64,000 nucleotides of DNA from Cyclina sinensis (GCA_012932295.1 JAAONU010000004.1:9424630-9488629), one strand, 5' to 3'. Shown: positions 1-12,547, numbered from the stretch's first letter. Numbers and translations are program-made. The notes: generated by a model not told the origin, from the letters alone.

Positions 1-1357
1 TTTTGCCTTTGGTGCATAAGCACTTTAATTTTAGTTTCGATTTGCCCACAAGGCCGTGAAAAGTTTACAGTCAGTGCCTACGCGAAACAGATATTGTATA
101 TCATTCCAAACACAAAAGATTCAATGCAATAATATTTTGTATTCTATGATAAAGTGCCCTGCTTCTTGCAAAAGTAAATGCCATGAATTGTAATTCTTGC
201 AAGCTTTTTGTCGGAAGTAATACAAGGTGTAGATGACGTTTTAATTGACAATAAATGTTCATTTATTCACTAAATGCCTTCTTTACTTAGCCAGGTCCAT
301 AGTCTGGCTTCAACAATAACTAAGAGCTACCCTTATATTATCACGCTCAAAAATAATTATTTTGATTTTTTCATAAGGTAGCATTTATGTAGAATTCTTA
401 AGGGAGCGAGCGGAGATTCTTAACTGGAAAATTCTTTGGTGTTTTATGTTTTCAACAGTTAGCAGAAAGTGGGTTGAGCTTGAGGTTTAGTACATGTTGC
501 GTGTAATTTACTCCTGCTTTCGTGGATTTTATTTTGTTGTCGTCTTTGGAAGTTTTGGAGCCATTTGTATAATGAACGGTATCTAGCTCAAGCATATTCT
601 TTTGCTAATAGATCAATGGTAAGATGCAAAACATGAAAACAAAGGATTTGTTGTCATCTCCACTCGTATTCTCCTTGTCCGACTTCAGTAGTAGGGTTAT
701 TTCATGCATGTGAGTATTTTCTTGTCGGTCGTTTTCGCTTCTTTGTAGTAACATAAGAGTTATAGACAGATTTCTTCCTTATAATTTTTTTTCTGAAACT
801 ATGTCACGGCCAAGTGTTGATTAATAGGAAATACCCTACAATTAACATATAGGATACATATTTATTTTGTTGGCTTAATCGCTATTAAATGAAAAATGCT
901 TGTTTATTTAAAGAAGAACTTATGTTCATTTTTGTTATTATTTAAACACTTAGAAAGTTGAATGGGAATAAATGGATATCCACCAAAAGTGGAATTAGGA
1001 TGAAATCATGGCTATTCACCAACCCCTCCCCCACCACACACACACAGAGTGTCCAACGGTAATTCTCTATCAAAAGACCCATATTAATTCATTAAATTTA
1101 CCTGGTGTACTTTGTATGGACACCTTGATATCGATTAATAATTCACTCAATATCTTTACACGGTTTTGAAGAAAAACGGAATACGCTAGATTTTAGGGTA
1201 TCCCTCTTGAATCTTCAGCAGGGTCTTTCAAATATTTGAAATACCCTGTCTTCAGCTACGAGGATTAATTACAAAATCCGTAAAATTTACTTACTACCGC
1301 ATCGCTATTATTTTAGATCACGGCCTATTCCGGTGGAGCGGAAGCTTCTATCTATCT
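1..1357. other. Non-coding, no gene seen
   Basis: AT-rich sequence with a CA-repeat at about 1034-1047. I found no exon with ADAM similarity and no signal-peptide-like start with a donor. It could be upstream DNA or a first intron of the ADAM gene. Confidence 0.5.
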
Positions 1358-1625
1358 ATTTTACTTTATTTATCGACGGCACCGGTTGCCCCCTGAAAAG
1401 GTTAGTTGTTTTATGTTGTGAAGGGTAGTGCAAGATACAGAAAGAATCCCATTCCAGAGACACCCCTGGTTCTTTTACATGCTCTGTGTATAGCACTGAT
1501 ACATGGGGCCTCAGTTTAACGTCTCATCCGAAAGACAATTTGTAATGTAAGTCGAGGAACGGGGAATCGAACTCGCGATCCCTGGGTTACCAGTCCATTA
1601 GAGATCAGCATAATTCAAATAGCGA
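1358..1625 (-). mobile_element. tRNA-derived SINE, family S1, minus copy
   Basis: The reverse complement carries a box B-like GAGTTCGATTCCCC, a body containing ATGTATCAGTGCTATACAC and GAACCAGGGGTGTCTCTGGA, and a tail with AATAAA repeats. The same body recurs at 41285-41575, 35190-35437 and 5370-5595. Confidence 0.7.
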
Positions 1626-1794
1626 TTTGGTCATTCCTGGATACAACTAGGCGCATCCCCTGTGGCAATGGTTTTCTTGTTTAAAGAGAGCGTTGTATTA
1701 GAAACGTAAATCAAATTTAAAGGCATATTTGTACACCACTTAAGTTTTATAGCAAAATTTGTAACGATCGATTTCTATGTTGTTCACCACGAGG

Positions 1795-1816
1795 AAAAAA
1801 AATTAAGAGAAAAATT
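1795..1816 (-). terminator. Pol III T-run terminators of tRNA-Lys
   Basis: Plus-strand A-runs just left of the tRNA 3' end become two T-runs on the transcribed strand, the usual RNA polymerase III stop. Position and length fit. Confidence 0.6.
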
Positions 1817-1817
1817 G

Positions 1818-1910
1818 CGCCCAACGTGGGACTTGAACCCACGACCCTCAGATGTCTGAGTGAATTTCAGCCTTAAAAGTCTGATGCTCTACCGACTGAG
1901 CTAGCCGGGC
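1818..1910 (-). tRNA. tRNA-Lys(UUU) with 20-nt intron
   Basis: The reverse complement folds as a full cloverleaf: acceptor stem GCCCGGC/GTTGGGC with two G-T pairs, D arm with box A TAGCTCAGTCGG, anticodon loop CTTTTAA (anticodon TTT, 1875-1877), T arm with box B GGTTCAAGTCC. A 20-nt insertion (1854-1873) sits between positions 37 and 38, the canonical nuclear tRNA intron site. Removing it gives 73 nt including discriminator G. T-runs follow on the minus strand (1811-1814 and 1795-1802 read as A on plus), suitable as Pol III terminators. Intact stems and terminators suggest a functional gene. Confidence 0.88.
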
Positions 1911-1984
1911 ACATGTCGTAAAAGTCTGAACAGTATGAGGTCGTATATGGTCAATATCTTACTTTCTATATCTCAAATATATAC

Positions 1985-2110
1985 GGTGTTTAAATATGTT
2001 GTGATAACGAGTTACTAAGTTGTTGGAACAACATGAAAAAGAAAAGTGCAATTTTAAAGAAGTATTGTACTGAACACTAACAAAAAAAAATAGTAGAGCT
2101 ATGCACTATA
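1985..2110. repeat. GTTGTTGGAACAAC palindrome repeat, left part
   Basis: It contains aacgagttactaagttgttg and aacaacatgaaaaag, matching units of the array at 3040-3660. It is probably the same element, interrupted by the retrotransposon fragment (inference). Confidence 0.4.
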
Positions 2111-2239
2111 ATACTTCAACTTCAACTTATTACTGCCAAAAGTCAATACTGACTATACGTACTAGGCAGGCGCGTGTCAGGAACATTAAAATTATAAATG
2201 ATAATAACAAAGAAAACTAGATTTAACTGAAGATCTTAC

Positions 2240-2990
2240 TTATACATTTATTTTAAATACTTAAAATCTATAAAACTTGTTAAGTCCACTGATAAAAGCT
2301 GGTACAGTTGGGGTAGCCTTAATCTCGGTCGGTAATTCGTTCTTTGGAAGAATGAGTTCATGTGATGTTGTGGTTTTGATTGTGGGATGAGGAATTTGCT
2401 GTTTCTTGTGTTTGTAAGGTGGTTGACCTGTTTGTTTTTTATTTTGTGTAGCATGACCAGGCTGGCATGGTTTCGCATTTGTTCTAAAGTTGACCATTTT
2501 AGTTCCATGATCATGTTTGTTACGCTGCTTGGTGGTAATCATTATGAACGTACCTTGCAGCTGACCCCTGGACAATTTCTATTCTGTGTGTGAGATATTT
2601 TTGCCATGGATGCCATATGGTTGAGCAGTATTCAACCTGTGGTCTCACATATGTTTTGTATGCTGCTTCTTTGAGTTGTTTGTTTTGTGTTTTGACATTT
2701 CGTCTGATTAACTCCTAAGTATTTTGCATTTTCTGTGGTTTTCAGTACAGTGTTATCTGGGGAGTAGGGAAAGATGACCAGTTTCTTTTTCCTGTGTATT
2801 CTGAGTACTTCACACTTGTCAGGGTTGAATTCCATTGACCATTCTTTTTCCCATATTTCAAGGTTGTGCAAATCATTTTGTAAGGTTTGTGCAGATGCCT
2901 GTGACTTAATTGTTAAATAAACTATGGTGTCGTCGGCAAATAGACGCACCCGGCTCCTGACACGTCCTGGTAGGTCATTAATATTCTTTT
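2240..2990 (-). pseudogene. Non-LTR retrotransposon ORF2 fragment (reverse transcriptase 3' part)
   Basis: The minus-strand frame over 2632-2949 encodes RLFADDTIVYL, the palm active-site region with FADD, followed by WEKEWSMEFNPDKCEVL and KYLGV, typical of CR1/Jockey/L2-like LINE reverse transcriptases. The conserved INDLPG block just before the active site is read at about 2958-2985. A second minus frame over 2261-2575 holds the C-terminal part ending in a SHELILPKNELPT-like block. The two parts are in different frames, and everything N-terminal to the palm is missing, so this is a dead 5'-truncated copy. Confidence 0.8.
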
Positions 2991-3039
2991 TTTATGGTGG
3001 CACAGAGGTGACATCCTGAATGAGTTTTAAAATTGCACT

Positions 3040-3660
3040 CTATGACGTTCCAACGAGATACTTACTGGGGTAAGCCTAAGTATGTCATGGTAACGAGTTG
3101 CTAAGTCGTGGGAACGACATAAAAAAGAGAATTTCTTGGGAACGAGTTAGCTTAATTTATCATAGGAACGAGTAAACTTTATGTCGTGGGAACGAGTTAA
3201 CTAAGTCGTGGGGTCGACATGAAAAAGGTGAAGTGCAATTAAAAAGTATTGCATTGAAAAACAGAGAAGTGCAATAATAGAGATAGAGAGAGAGAAGTGC
3301 ATGCTAGGTATGTCGAAGGAACGACTTACCAAACTGTATGAACGATAAAGCTATGCCGTGAGATCGAGTTAGCTAAGTCGTGGGAACGACATAAAAAGCC
3401 ATCTTACACTGGAAAAGAGTAGTGCAATAAAAAAAAAATGTTAGAAAAAAGGGCAATAAAAAACAGAAGTGCATGCTAGATATGTCGAGGAAAAGACTAA
3501 CGAGTAAGCAATATCATGTGAAGAGCTCTATGTTGTGGGAACGAGTTATATAGCTATGTCAGCGGAACGAGATAACAAGTTATAGAGCTACTCTTTTTTC
3601 AATGCACTACTCTTTTTTTTAATTGCACATCTCTTTTTGTGTCGTTCCAGCGTGATGCTA
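3040..3660. repeat. Array of GTCGTGGGAACGAC-type palindromic units
   Basis: Repeated units of acgagttagctaagtcgtgg plus gaacgacataaaaaag are followed by purine-rich agtgcaataaaaa stretches. The right end (3595-3650) repeats these motifs in inverted orientation, so the whole has a roughly inverted-repeat layout. No coding potential. Confidence 0.55.
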
Positions 3661-5300
3661 ACTTGAGGCCGAACCGGATCACCGCCTTTCTACAAGTCGT
3701 TGTCACACAGTGTGGTGCAAAAAGTAGTTGAAGTCGAGATAAAGAACGTGTCACAGTCACTTCCGCAATTTAACAGGAAACTGGGGTGTCTTGATCATTG
3801 ATCCACTTGCTGTGACTTGAAGTAAGGTGATAGAAAATTGAACGAAAATGGTTCAAACAATATCATTCACATGTTAAACAAAAATATAACCAGTTACCAG
3901 TGTAGCTATAGAGACTTTCAAGAACGGCGAACAGGTTTTATAGTATCGCTAGACGTCAAAAATCATAAAAAAAATCATGATAAATGCGACATATAAAGTT
4001 ATGGAAGCCAGAACTATTACCAGTGTCATTTTAGTCTTGAGATAACTCTTTTAAGCTTTCCGAATTAACAAAAATTGAGTTGTCTCCCTTGCAAACATCA
4101 TAAAACTCGAAAACGAGGCTGCGTATCAGCGGCTCCTTTGAAGTTTCACTTTTGTATTGATAATGTGTTTGACGGACGGATAAGATGTAATGTATAATGT
4201 GACATACATTAGTTGGATTTTTTTAAAAATGCGGATGGTTTCAGGGTATTTGTTTCTGTTGGTGTTAGGATTTATATTGTTAAATGCGGAATGTTTCAGA
4301 ATAAGTAAGTATGAATTTGTCAAATTATCTGATAAATAATTGATTTTATTGATCGCGAAATCTAATGATGTGACACTGTCATGAGTCACCTAGGTTTTTA
4401 ATCGTGTTGATATTTAACCGTGGATGTTGCTTTAGGTATTTTAATTTTTTTTTAGCTTTATGTTAGAAAAAAATAAATGAAAAAAATTGTATTTGCTCGA
4501 GGTGGTAAAAACAGAAAGAAGAAGTTGAAAAAGAAACTCGTTTTTTACCCCAAAATTTTAACAGAACGACCCAAGATAGATGACCCAAGATGTGGTGGGC
4601 TTTATTGCATTTCCTGACCTGATCAGTTTAGTTCACAAGGGATTTAAATGAACTATGTGTTAGCATGTCCAGAAACAATGGGAAGAATGTTTTGAAAATG
4701 ACACCTGTTTTTACAAATGCTGGTAAATTTCTTTTTAAACTGGCATACTATAATTATGGTTAACAATATATGGAAATTTTGGCTTTTAGGTATATTTCTT
4801 CATAGTGCTAACCTAGAAACTGCAAGTCTGGCTTTGTCATTCCCTATCCTGAAGTATAATTGTTCTCTCTATAGTTCCAACAGCAAATGAAAATATCTGC
4901 ATTCATGTCCATTTCTTGTATGGCAGTCTAAATTCTTACTATGCTTATCTGGAATCTCCATTCAAAAGAACCTTTATGCATTACCTGACACTGCATACCC
5001 ATCTATAATGCTTCAAATATACCGGTATGTGCAGTGGCTTAATAAAATCATGACCACCAAGTGGTTGATTAGTGGTCCCACTAGCGAACCAGATGGGGCA
5101 CACCCGGCGCGGGCCCCCCTAAAATTCCCGGACCATAGGTGTTATTGTAGGTCTATTTTGAATATGTCTTTAAATAATGTATACTTTATTGTTCAACATT
5201 AAATTGAATAATCAGAGGCCCATGTGATATTGCCAAGTCAGTATACTCTAGCATAACCACAACCATTGAAATGAGGTAGAAAACGGACACAAATTGGGCC
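3661..5300. other. Non-coding; 3661-4150 relatively CpG-rich
   Basis: The first 500 bp have more CpG and fewer obvious repeats than the neighbourhood and could contain a promoter or 5' exon, but no convincing start, signal peptide and donor combination was found. The rest is AT-rich with nothing recognised. Confidence 0.35.
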
Positions 5301-5309
5301 GAACAGTTT

Positions 5310-5335
5310 GCACCCCCCCCCCCCCCCCCCCCCCA
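5310..5335. repeat. Poly-C tract
   Basis: A run of about 23 C follows accataggtg-type transposon-like sequence and precedes ataacctgaaatcctggat. The tract lies inside a low-copy-looking TE remnant. Confidence 0.8.
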
Positions 5336-5369
5336 TAACCTGAAATCCTGGATCCGCCCCTGGGTCTGG

Positions 5370-5595
5370 TAATAATACATAAGACTTGTAAACCAGGGGT
5401 CACATGTAATGAAGTTCAATCCCCTCTTCCACTCACACTGGTGTTCATTGGATGAGATGTTGAGTCTTCGTCCTGTGTGTCTGTGCTATACACTGAACTT
5501 GTAACAGAAACAGCAGTGCCTGTAGACTTTCCCTCTTATCACCAGGTGGTGTTCAGTTGGTCATATAAGTAGCTGGTACCAATAAATAATCTCAA
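5370..5595 (+). mobile_element. tRNA-derived SINE, family S1, diverged copy
   Basis: It shares aaccaggggtcac, gatgagatgttgag, ctgtgctatacactgaac and the final ggtaccaataaataa with the copies at 41285 and 1358. The head is decayed. Confidence 0.6.
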
Positions 5596-7802
5596 ATGGA
5601 TAGTATGGATAACAGCTTAAAGGCAAGAGGAATCAAAATTGAAGATGCTTAACTGTTTTAACTTACTGTTATAAAAGATTAATAAAATGTGCTATGTGAG
5701 TTTAATTGTGAAGCATAATGAGTTTTTGATGAGCGTTCCATATTTGCTTAAAGGCTTTGCCACAGAAATTCCAGCATCACTCGTAGACTTTCATATTGAT
5801 GTAGTTGAAGACTATCTCTTTGCCGCAGTCATACCTAAAATCCTGTAAAGTTAGTTTTGAATGTAAAATTTAAAAAAAAAAATGTTTTCTAAAAGAATAT
5901 TTCCTTTTGTCTTAAGGTGTTTTGGTAAACGGTATCAGAGATAAGGGAGGAGATAGAATTTTATGTGAAAGAAATGATGTGGCATTTCTACAATAGATTT
6001 TAACATCAAAGGAAGAAATAATAATGACACTATAATCTTTCTTTAAAGATAAATATCTTTGGCACAATATAATAATGAGAAAAATTTTATAATTGTGTAA
6101 TTGAAATCAATAAGGTGTTAAAGATTAGAATTGATAGTATCTTATCATAAAGTTGCTGTTACCTGGATGAATTTTGCAGGCTTTAATTTTTTGGTTTGGT
6201 GTTTTGATACATATTATGTAAAAATAGATTAATTTGAGTTTGAAATAATTAGACAGGCTTTCAAAAGCATGCCGGTACTCGTCATTACATTTATGTACAA
6301 ATCAAATATAATATAGGCTTTTCAGTAAATTCTGTTTGAAAAAACAGTGAAAGGTAGCTATGGTAAAGCTGTTTTTTTTTTATCATTTAAACTCCTGACA
6401 AACAAATCATATTTCAGTCTTAAACATGAAACTTTTTTATTACTTAACTACTAAGTTTTGAATCATAACGGTGCAAGTACCATTTCATTTCTTGGTAACC
6501 AAATATGATACAATAAAGATCCTATAATAAGACCTCCTTTGATTATTTCAAAGTCATGCAAAGTTACCAAAGTAAAAGATTAAGAACATTTATGAGGTGC
6601 ACCAGATCGATCCACTGATAAGCCTTTAGGTCATGCACTTCTTGACTGGTCTTATTACAGGGTCTTTACTCCAGTAGCAGTCTTAAGGGGGTACATTGAT
6701 TATACATGCATTTAAAGTTGTGCAGAAATGTGCTAAAATGATTTGAGTTAATCACCAAAACATAATATTTCACCTGAACATGCTTAGTTGTACAGTATGA
6801 TTTATCAGCTATGAACAGCCAAAAATAAGAAGTGCAGGAAAAAAAATGCAGGTATGTTTATCAATGATCTATGAATTGCATAATTGGCAATTGATTATTA
6901 GTTTAGCAATTATCTGATCCAATAACATCTGAGGTAAGAAATTAGGAAACCTGATAAGTGTAATTTGCCTAATAAATAACGACTGCTTTCATTGATATAA
7001 CAGGTTCTTCAATTTCAAAAGATTACATGCACTTAGTTATCAGACCAGACAAAATAAGGGGTAGGGAGATTATTTGCATTTTTTTTTTATGCATATGCAG
7101 TTGTTGTTATAATAGAAAATTCAGTGAAGTCCACTTAATTTTCTGCAGATAACTTTCTGCTTTTTTCTTAGTATCTATAAATTAATTTGTTTAAAGTGAA
7201 GAAATACACCTTATTTGTATTTTTAACTCTTAAATGGCAAAAAGTCAAAAATAATCACTAAAGATTGATCCTAAGGCCTTCACCCTAGAATGTTTCAGAA
7301 TTGCAATTTTGAAAAACAATTGAACTTTCTAATTGCTATTTTCATCTTGTGTTTAGAGGAAGTGGCATTTGAGATTTGGTGCGGCACAAAATTCTTAAAA
7401 GCGAAGGTACATGTAGCATCATTGCAATTCTTTTGTTTTATCTTACACATATCAAAATTCAAAAGGAAATGTTTCTGAGACAAAATATACATTTTGTTGC
7501 TAATAAGACATAGCTTGAATTTAAACAACCGTGTCACTAATTGGGACCCCAGACAATGGGCTTATCAGACTGTTAGAAATGATAGGACAAATTACTAATA
7601 AATGGTGTACAGCATTTTCTGACATACAGCCCTCTACCTGCATGTGGACTTGCAGTAGATGTGATGTGTTATGCAATTTGTAAATTGGCATGGCTGACAT
7701 ATTAATATCAGTGAATATCAGTTGTTGTTTCTTTTTGGGGCTGCGGGGAGAGATTTGGGGGGACCTTAGTTAACGGTAACTCATGAATGTAATATACATA
7801 TT

Positions 7803-8017
7803 CAGGGGTTCCACTAGTTCCAAGACCTGAAGGGTCATTTTTCATCCGATGCAACTAAATTTACCAAATTGCAGTCAAGAATACCTAAATTTAAGCTAAA
7901 ATATACCTTATTTTAAGACAAAATGACCCTTCAGTCAAAATACCTGAGGGTGAAAATGGGGTCTTTATGAAATTTCAGGGGTCAAAACCCCTCTACAAGG
8001 GTCAAATGGAAACCCTG
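7803..8017. mobile_element. hAT-like MITE
   Basis: 215 bp with ends CAGGGGTTCCACTAG and (reverse complement of the right end) CAGGGTTTCCATTTGA. It is flanked by a direct repeat catatt on both sides. Terminal CAGGG is typical of hAT elements; the 6-bp flank is shorter than the usual 8. Confidence 0.55.
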
Positions 8018-8810
8018 CATATTATCATATGTCACAACCATGGCTGCTGGTTTTATGACTGTTGAAGCTACCCAGAAAATCTGAAAAAGAATTGCTCAAA
8101 AGAATTACAGAGCCATTGAGGTGCCAAACTCATCTTCAGCACTGTCATTAAGATCTTAGCTGTATGAACAAGATAAACTCAATAAGTAACATAGATTGGT
8201 TCCATTTTCATAGAGTAAAGTTGAAAAATATTGAAGCTGATAAAAGCCGATGAATTGAAGAACCGCTTCACTAATAAAAAGCAAAGCAAAACTGTGTATG
8301 TACTAAAAATATTTGCCACTTAACCAAGCTACTAGCCTTTTATTTGTAAACAGTTACATGTACTGATTACGTTTCTCATAATTCCAATTTTAATTGTTCT
8401 CCTTTTACCCCCAGATGATACTAAAATTCTGGTACATTTAACAGAGTCAATAAGAGAGACAGAAAAAAATGTAAAAGTATGGTTTCTATGGTTATTCAGT
8501 GGGTTTTTGTTTTTTTACATCTTTGTTCACATGTGCTCTATCAATTTTCATTATTTTTACTCTCCTAACTCATCCCCACAAAACTCTCACCATGTGCAAC
8601 AGTAATAACTTGGTGCAACCATAATTAATATCCTGTGTAAATTAATGATCTATTTTTCCTTTGATCTGTGCCTGTAATTTGTTTGTTTATTGATTGAAGG
8701 GTTGTACTAATTAATAATGAATCATTGTTAATATTTATGAAATTGCTATTTAACAATTCATATTAATTACTATATTGCTTATTTAAAGTTCTGTTAAAGT
8801 TGTAACTTAA

Positions 8811-9044
8811 CCCTTTCCTCCATATATACACCTTTATGGCCTGTGCAAACAGTGCAGATCCAGATCAGTCGGCACATCCGTGCCGTCTGATCAGGATCTA
8901 CACTGTTTGCCTTTTGATACATTAGGTTATTTCTGACCAAAAAGCGAACAGTGCAGATCCTGATCAGACGGCACGGATGTGCCGGCTGATCTGGATCTGC
9001 ACTGGTCGCACATGCGTAAAAATGCGTATATATGGAGTAAAGGG
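8811..9044. mobile_element. TTAA-flanked palindromic MITE (piggyBac-like ends)
   Basis: 234 bp between TTAA at 8807-8810 and 9045-9048, with termini CCCTTT...AAAGGG. The body is a long imperfect inverted repeat: gcagatccagatcag / ctgatctggatctgc and gatcaggatct / agatcctgatc. The TTAA duplication and CCC start fit non-autonomous piggyBac-type elements. Confidence 0.8.
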
Positions 9045-9303
9045 TTAACTTTCTCTGGTAGTTTTGTATTACAGATGAGACTCTGCTGTCTGAAGGATAG
9101 TCTTTTTTCTTTTGTTTAATGCGTATCATCCTTCTGTCTATCTTTGAAGAATTTTTTGTGCAGGTAACTTGATACAGCTCCTACTGTTTTGATAAATCAG
9201 CATTGTTTTCTTCTGATTGAAATGAAAGTGGGTATAAGACATCTGCCCATAAAAGAAGTGTGTATGATATATTTTTCCTTCTGCAGTTACATGCAGTTTT
9301 GAT

Positions 9304-9836
9304 ATACTGTAAAAATTCTATTTATAGTCCTGGCTTTTATTAGAATCATGGATTGTACTAAAGTTTGGGATGGGCGTTAATTGGAGACCCATCTTCACAA
9401 GACAGACCAGTTTTCTAAGCAGGACTTTATAAATCCACTTGCCCCTCATAATTACAAGAAGAAATCGAATCCGGAGAAAGAGCGGATGTTGACTTATTGC
9501 AGACATTGCTAAAATCTGTTCATTTCCGCTATACCGTACATTTAGAATCCGGTAATGTGTAAAAGTTTGCCGAGCACGGGAATAAAAAATAAGCCTCGCA
9601 CATGATCTTTACTACTTTCTTATGGCAAAAATAAGGGAAATAAAAGTAAGATAAAAGGGAAATAAGTAAACTTGAATTGTAAAGGTAAGTTCAATTTTGC
9701 TCAAATCAGGGGATTGGCATTAAAAAGGGGCATTTGATTTTTCAACTTTGGGCTGAAAAATGGCCGTTTTTTTTTGTCCAGAATATGGGGGGTGGGCATC
9801 TATTAGAGGATGGGCTATAAATAGAATTTTTACGGT
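9304..9836. mobile_element. TIR DNA transposon, non-autonomous
   Basis: The left end TACTGTAAAAATTCTATTTA and the reverse complement of the right end TACCGTAAAAATTCTATTTA match over about 24 bp including ATAG, with TA-rich flanks. The interior has no transposase. Confidence 0.65.
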
Positions 9837-10432
9837 ATAATATTTATATAGTACTAATGCAGTAAACTTCTACAGCTTTCATCTGATTGAAATGAAATTT
9901 GGTACACATTAAGAGTAGGTGACATATTTCTTGTGAGGGTCAACCCATGTGTTCCATAGTTATCTGCCTTTGGAGGTAATGTAGTCATATTGTATATTTG
10001 TTCCACAATTACAACTATCTGCAGTCAACTACTACAGTTTTCAACAAATTGACTTGTAAGATAATATTAACTTAAGCCTCATTACACATGAGACAGAACC
10101 TGATGTGTTCTGAAGTTATCTGCCCATGAATTTAGACATAAAGCATATTGTTGAAAAACCTACACAGTGAATCACTTGTTCAGTTTTCATCTGATGAAAA
10201 AAAAAAAGAAACTTAAAAAAAATGATTAAAATCTACATGAATACCTTAGGTGTGCATGAGATACTTTTTTGAAAGCTTGGTGGACTTTTGCATTTTAGAA
10301 TTATTTGCCCTTTATTATAATATATTTATATGTACATTATGTACTACATGGAACTTTGTGCAGTAAACTTATTCTACAGTCTTTTGGCATGAAACTTAGA
10401 AACATTTATTTATTTTACATTATAGAAGTAGG

Positions 10433-10451
10433 TGTGTGTGTGTGTGTGTAT
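10433..10451. repeat. GT microsatellite
   Basis: A (GT)n run of about 18 bases. Confidence 0.8.
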
Positions 10452-11459
10452 TTTCACGACTTGCGAAGCTGAACATTTCTTTTCAACCATCTCCAGTTAA
10501 CAAGTACATGTACACCTTTCCAGTCCTGTGGCACTCTTCATTTTCAGAGTTTGTGTGAGCATGGCATCTCAAAATGACTATAATTTCAAATATCATTTTC
10601 TTTTCAACTGAGATATGTCATGATCTTTCCAAAATAAACATCATGGGAGCTCCTTATATGTTGTAAAGGAAAAAGCTCCTGGGAGCAGAAGAAAAATATT
10701 CTTCAGTGAGATTTTATGTTTGTTATTACTAAATACCCTCTCAAAAACTTGTGGCATTACTTGGGCACAGCTGTGTCTCCAATAATTAGTAGATATTGAT
10801 CCCAGAGCCCAGTGATGCTTTGAATCCACAAGGTTACTCCTAATTGTTTTCTTGACAGATTTATGGATTGCTGGAGTCAATGGTTGAGTCTGTCAGAAGC
10901 TTGTTACATTTTGTTCCAAGCTTCTCACTGACACTGAATCCAATAAATCAATTTATAGTGCAAATTGACACCAGCTGTCAATCAAGTTTCTGTTAAATGC
11001 AAACATATTAAAGAAATTAATGACAAAAGAGGTCTGAAAAACTTGAAGTTATTTCCTGCTTGAAAAAGACTGCAGTTGTTATTATTTGAACAAAAAATCA
11101 GCAGAAAGACAAGATACTGTAATATGTAAATTTCAATGTCTGTTGATTTTGAATTGCAAATTTTAATATCTGTGTAATTCTGAGCAGTATTAAAACATCA
11201 GAGACAGTCCATAGTGAATTGTAATTCAGTTGTAGACATAAGCTGTTGCAACTTAGCATCATCCTGAAACTTGTGATTTGCTTGTCTATACAACTGCTGT
11301 TTGGTTTTCAGACCAAACCTTTTACGTCAAGTGAGGGTTGTAGATTTGTTTTACAGCATTTTTGAATGAGACTCAGAGTTTTTGCAATCCAATGACTGCC
11401 TCCTGGAATCAATGCTGTACTCGCCCTGAAATTGTGAAACACAGGGAGTCATCACATGA

Positions 11460-11545
11460 GACTCTCACCCCTGGTGGGAATCAAACCTGAACAACCTTCA
11501 GACCTGGAGGGTGGCATTCTACCCCTCATCCAGTCAGCTCCTCTT
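11460..11545 (-). mobile_element. Decayed tRNA-derived SINE head (candidate)
   Basis: The reverse complement contains a box B-like GGTTTGATTCCCACC preceded by an anticodon-arm-like stretch. No full cloverleaf or clear tail. Confidence 0.3.
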
Positions 11546-12400
11546 CTGTACTGACCATTTCAGTTGTGAAAGTGCTTGAGGAAAACATTGGTAATATGGA
11601 GGAAACATTTCATGCCATATCAAAGTACATGACAATTAATAAACATGCAGTTAAATTTTATGAACAAACAGGGATTGCATATTAACTGTACATAGAGTGT
11701 CAAAAAAACAAAGAGGTCCCAGTTGATTTCCATAATTAATTACTCACATCAAACAATTTTAATGAAAACAAATTGTAAATACATTGTTCGATACAATCTC
11801 TTCTCACAGACTATGCTTGACATGTCACTTTGTGTTCGATTCTTTTGTGCAAACATTCTCTATATTTCCGGGTGGGAATCAATAGGAATAAAACATGACA
11901 AAACTCTTGCTGAACTAACAAACTAGCAGCAAGGCTTCGGTGCAAGGCGAATTATGATCATTGATCAATAGGATTAAAATCATTGATTTGACTTAAATGA
12001 TGCATGAGACTCTAAGCTAGCTATTTTTCCAGATGTTGCCCCAGGGAGTTTGTAATCTGCTGTTTTCTAAAAAAAAAAATGGCTTAAGTAATAGCCTTCA
12101 GGAGAAACGTAATTAACTCTTGGATGGCCATGACATGTAATGGTTGGTACAATGTAGCAGGTGTAGAAAGCATGGCTTACTATGTACAGTATGTCCCCAT
12201 GCACCAGGGTCCTTAGTATAGCGACAGTTTTCAAGAGAAATTTCTCAACCTGCTGGAAATAGAGAGCTGAATGCAAAACAATGCTTGGTTTGCATTCACC
12301 TCTTGAATTTTAACAATATTCCAGGGTATTGAGCATAGCCTGCAAGATTTGTATTTGTATTGAATGTTCAAAATAAATTAGATTAAACTATGTAGTAAGG

Positions 12401-12547
12401 TTTAATTTGTTATCTGTGTCATTATAACTATATATTAAGGATTTATTTGCCATCTGTGTCATTATAACTATATATTAAGATTTTATTTGCCATCTGTGTC
12501 ATTATAACTATATATTAAGATTTTATTTGCCATCACCTGTGTCATTC
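12401..12547. repeat. 40-bp tandem repeat upstream of exon 1
   Basis: About 3.5 units of tatttgccatctgtgtcatt plus ataactatatattaagattt, with starts exactly 40 bp apart (12421, 12461, 12501). The array ends about 35 bp before the exon 1 acceptor. Confidence 0.85.

Larger units (their letters stand above)
9840..12400. other. Non-coding upstream of exon 1
   Basis: AT-rich sequence with the GT microsatellite and a candidate SINE head as the only recognisable items. No exon recognised. Confidence 0.45.

Noticed and set aside
601..720. Possible first ADAM exon with ATG at about 635
   Set aside because: The peptide lacks a signal-sequence core, and no good donor in the required phase follows.
3990..4060. 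Start-like MEARTITSVILVL as a signal peptide
   Set aside because: It hits a stop after 14 codons without a GT donor in a usable position.
5186..5419. Minus-strand frame with poly-Gly
   Set aside because: Created by the poly-C tract in a TE remnant.
8794..9129. 111-codon minus-strand open frame
   Set aside because: It runs through the palindromic TTAA-flanked MITE; the repeated DPDQxAHxCRLI segments are the two hairpin arms.
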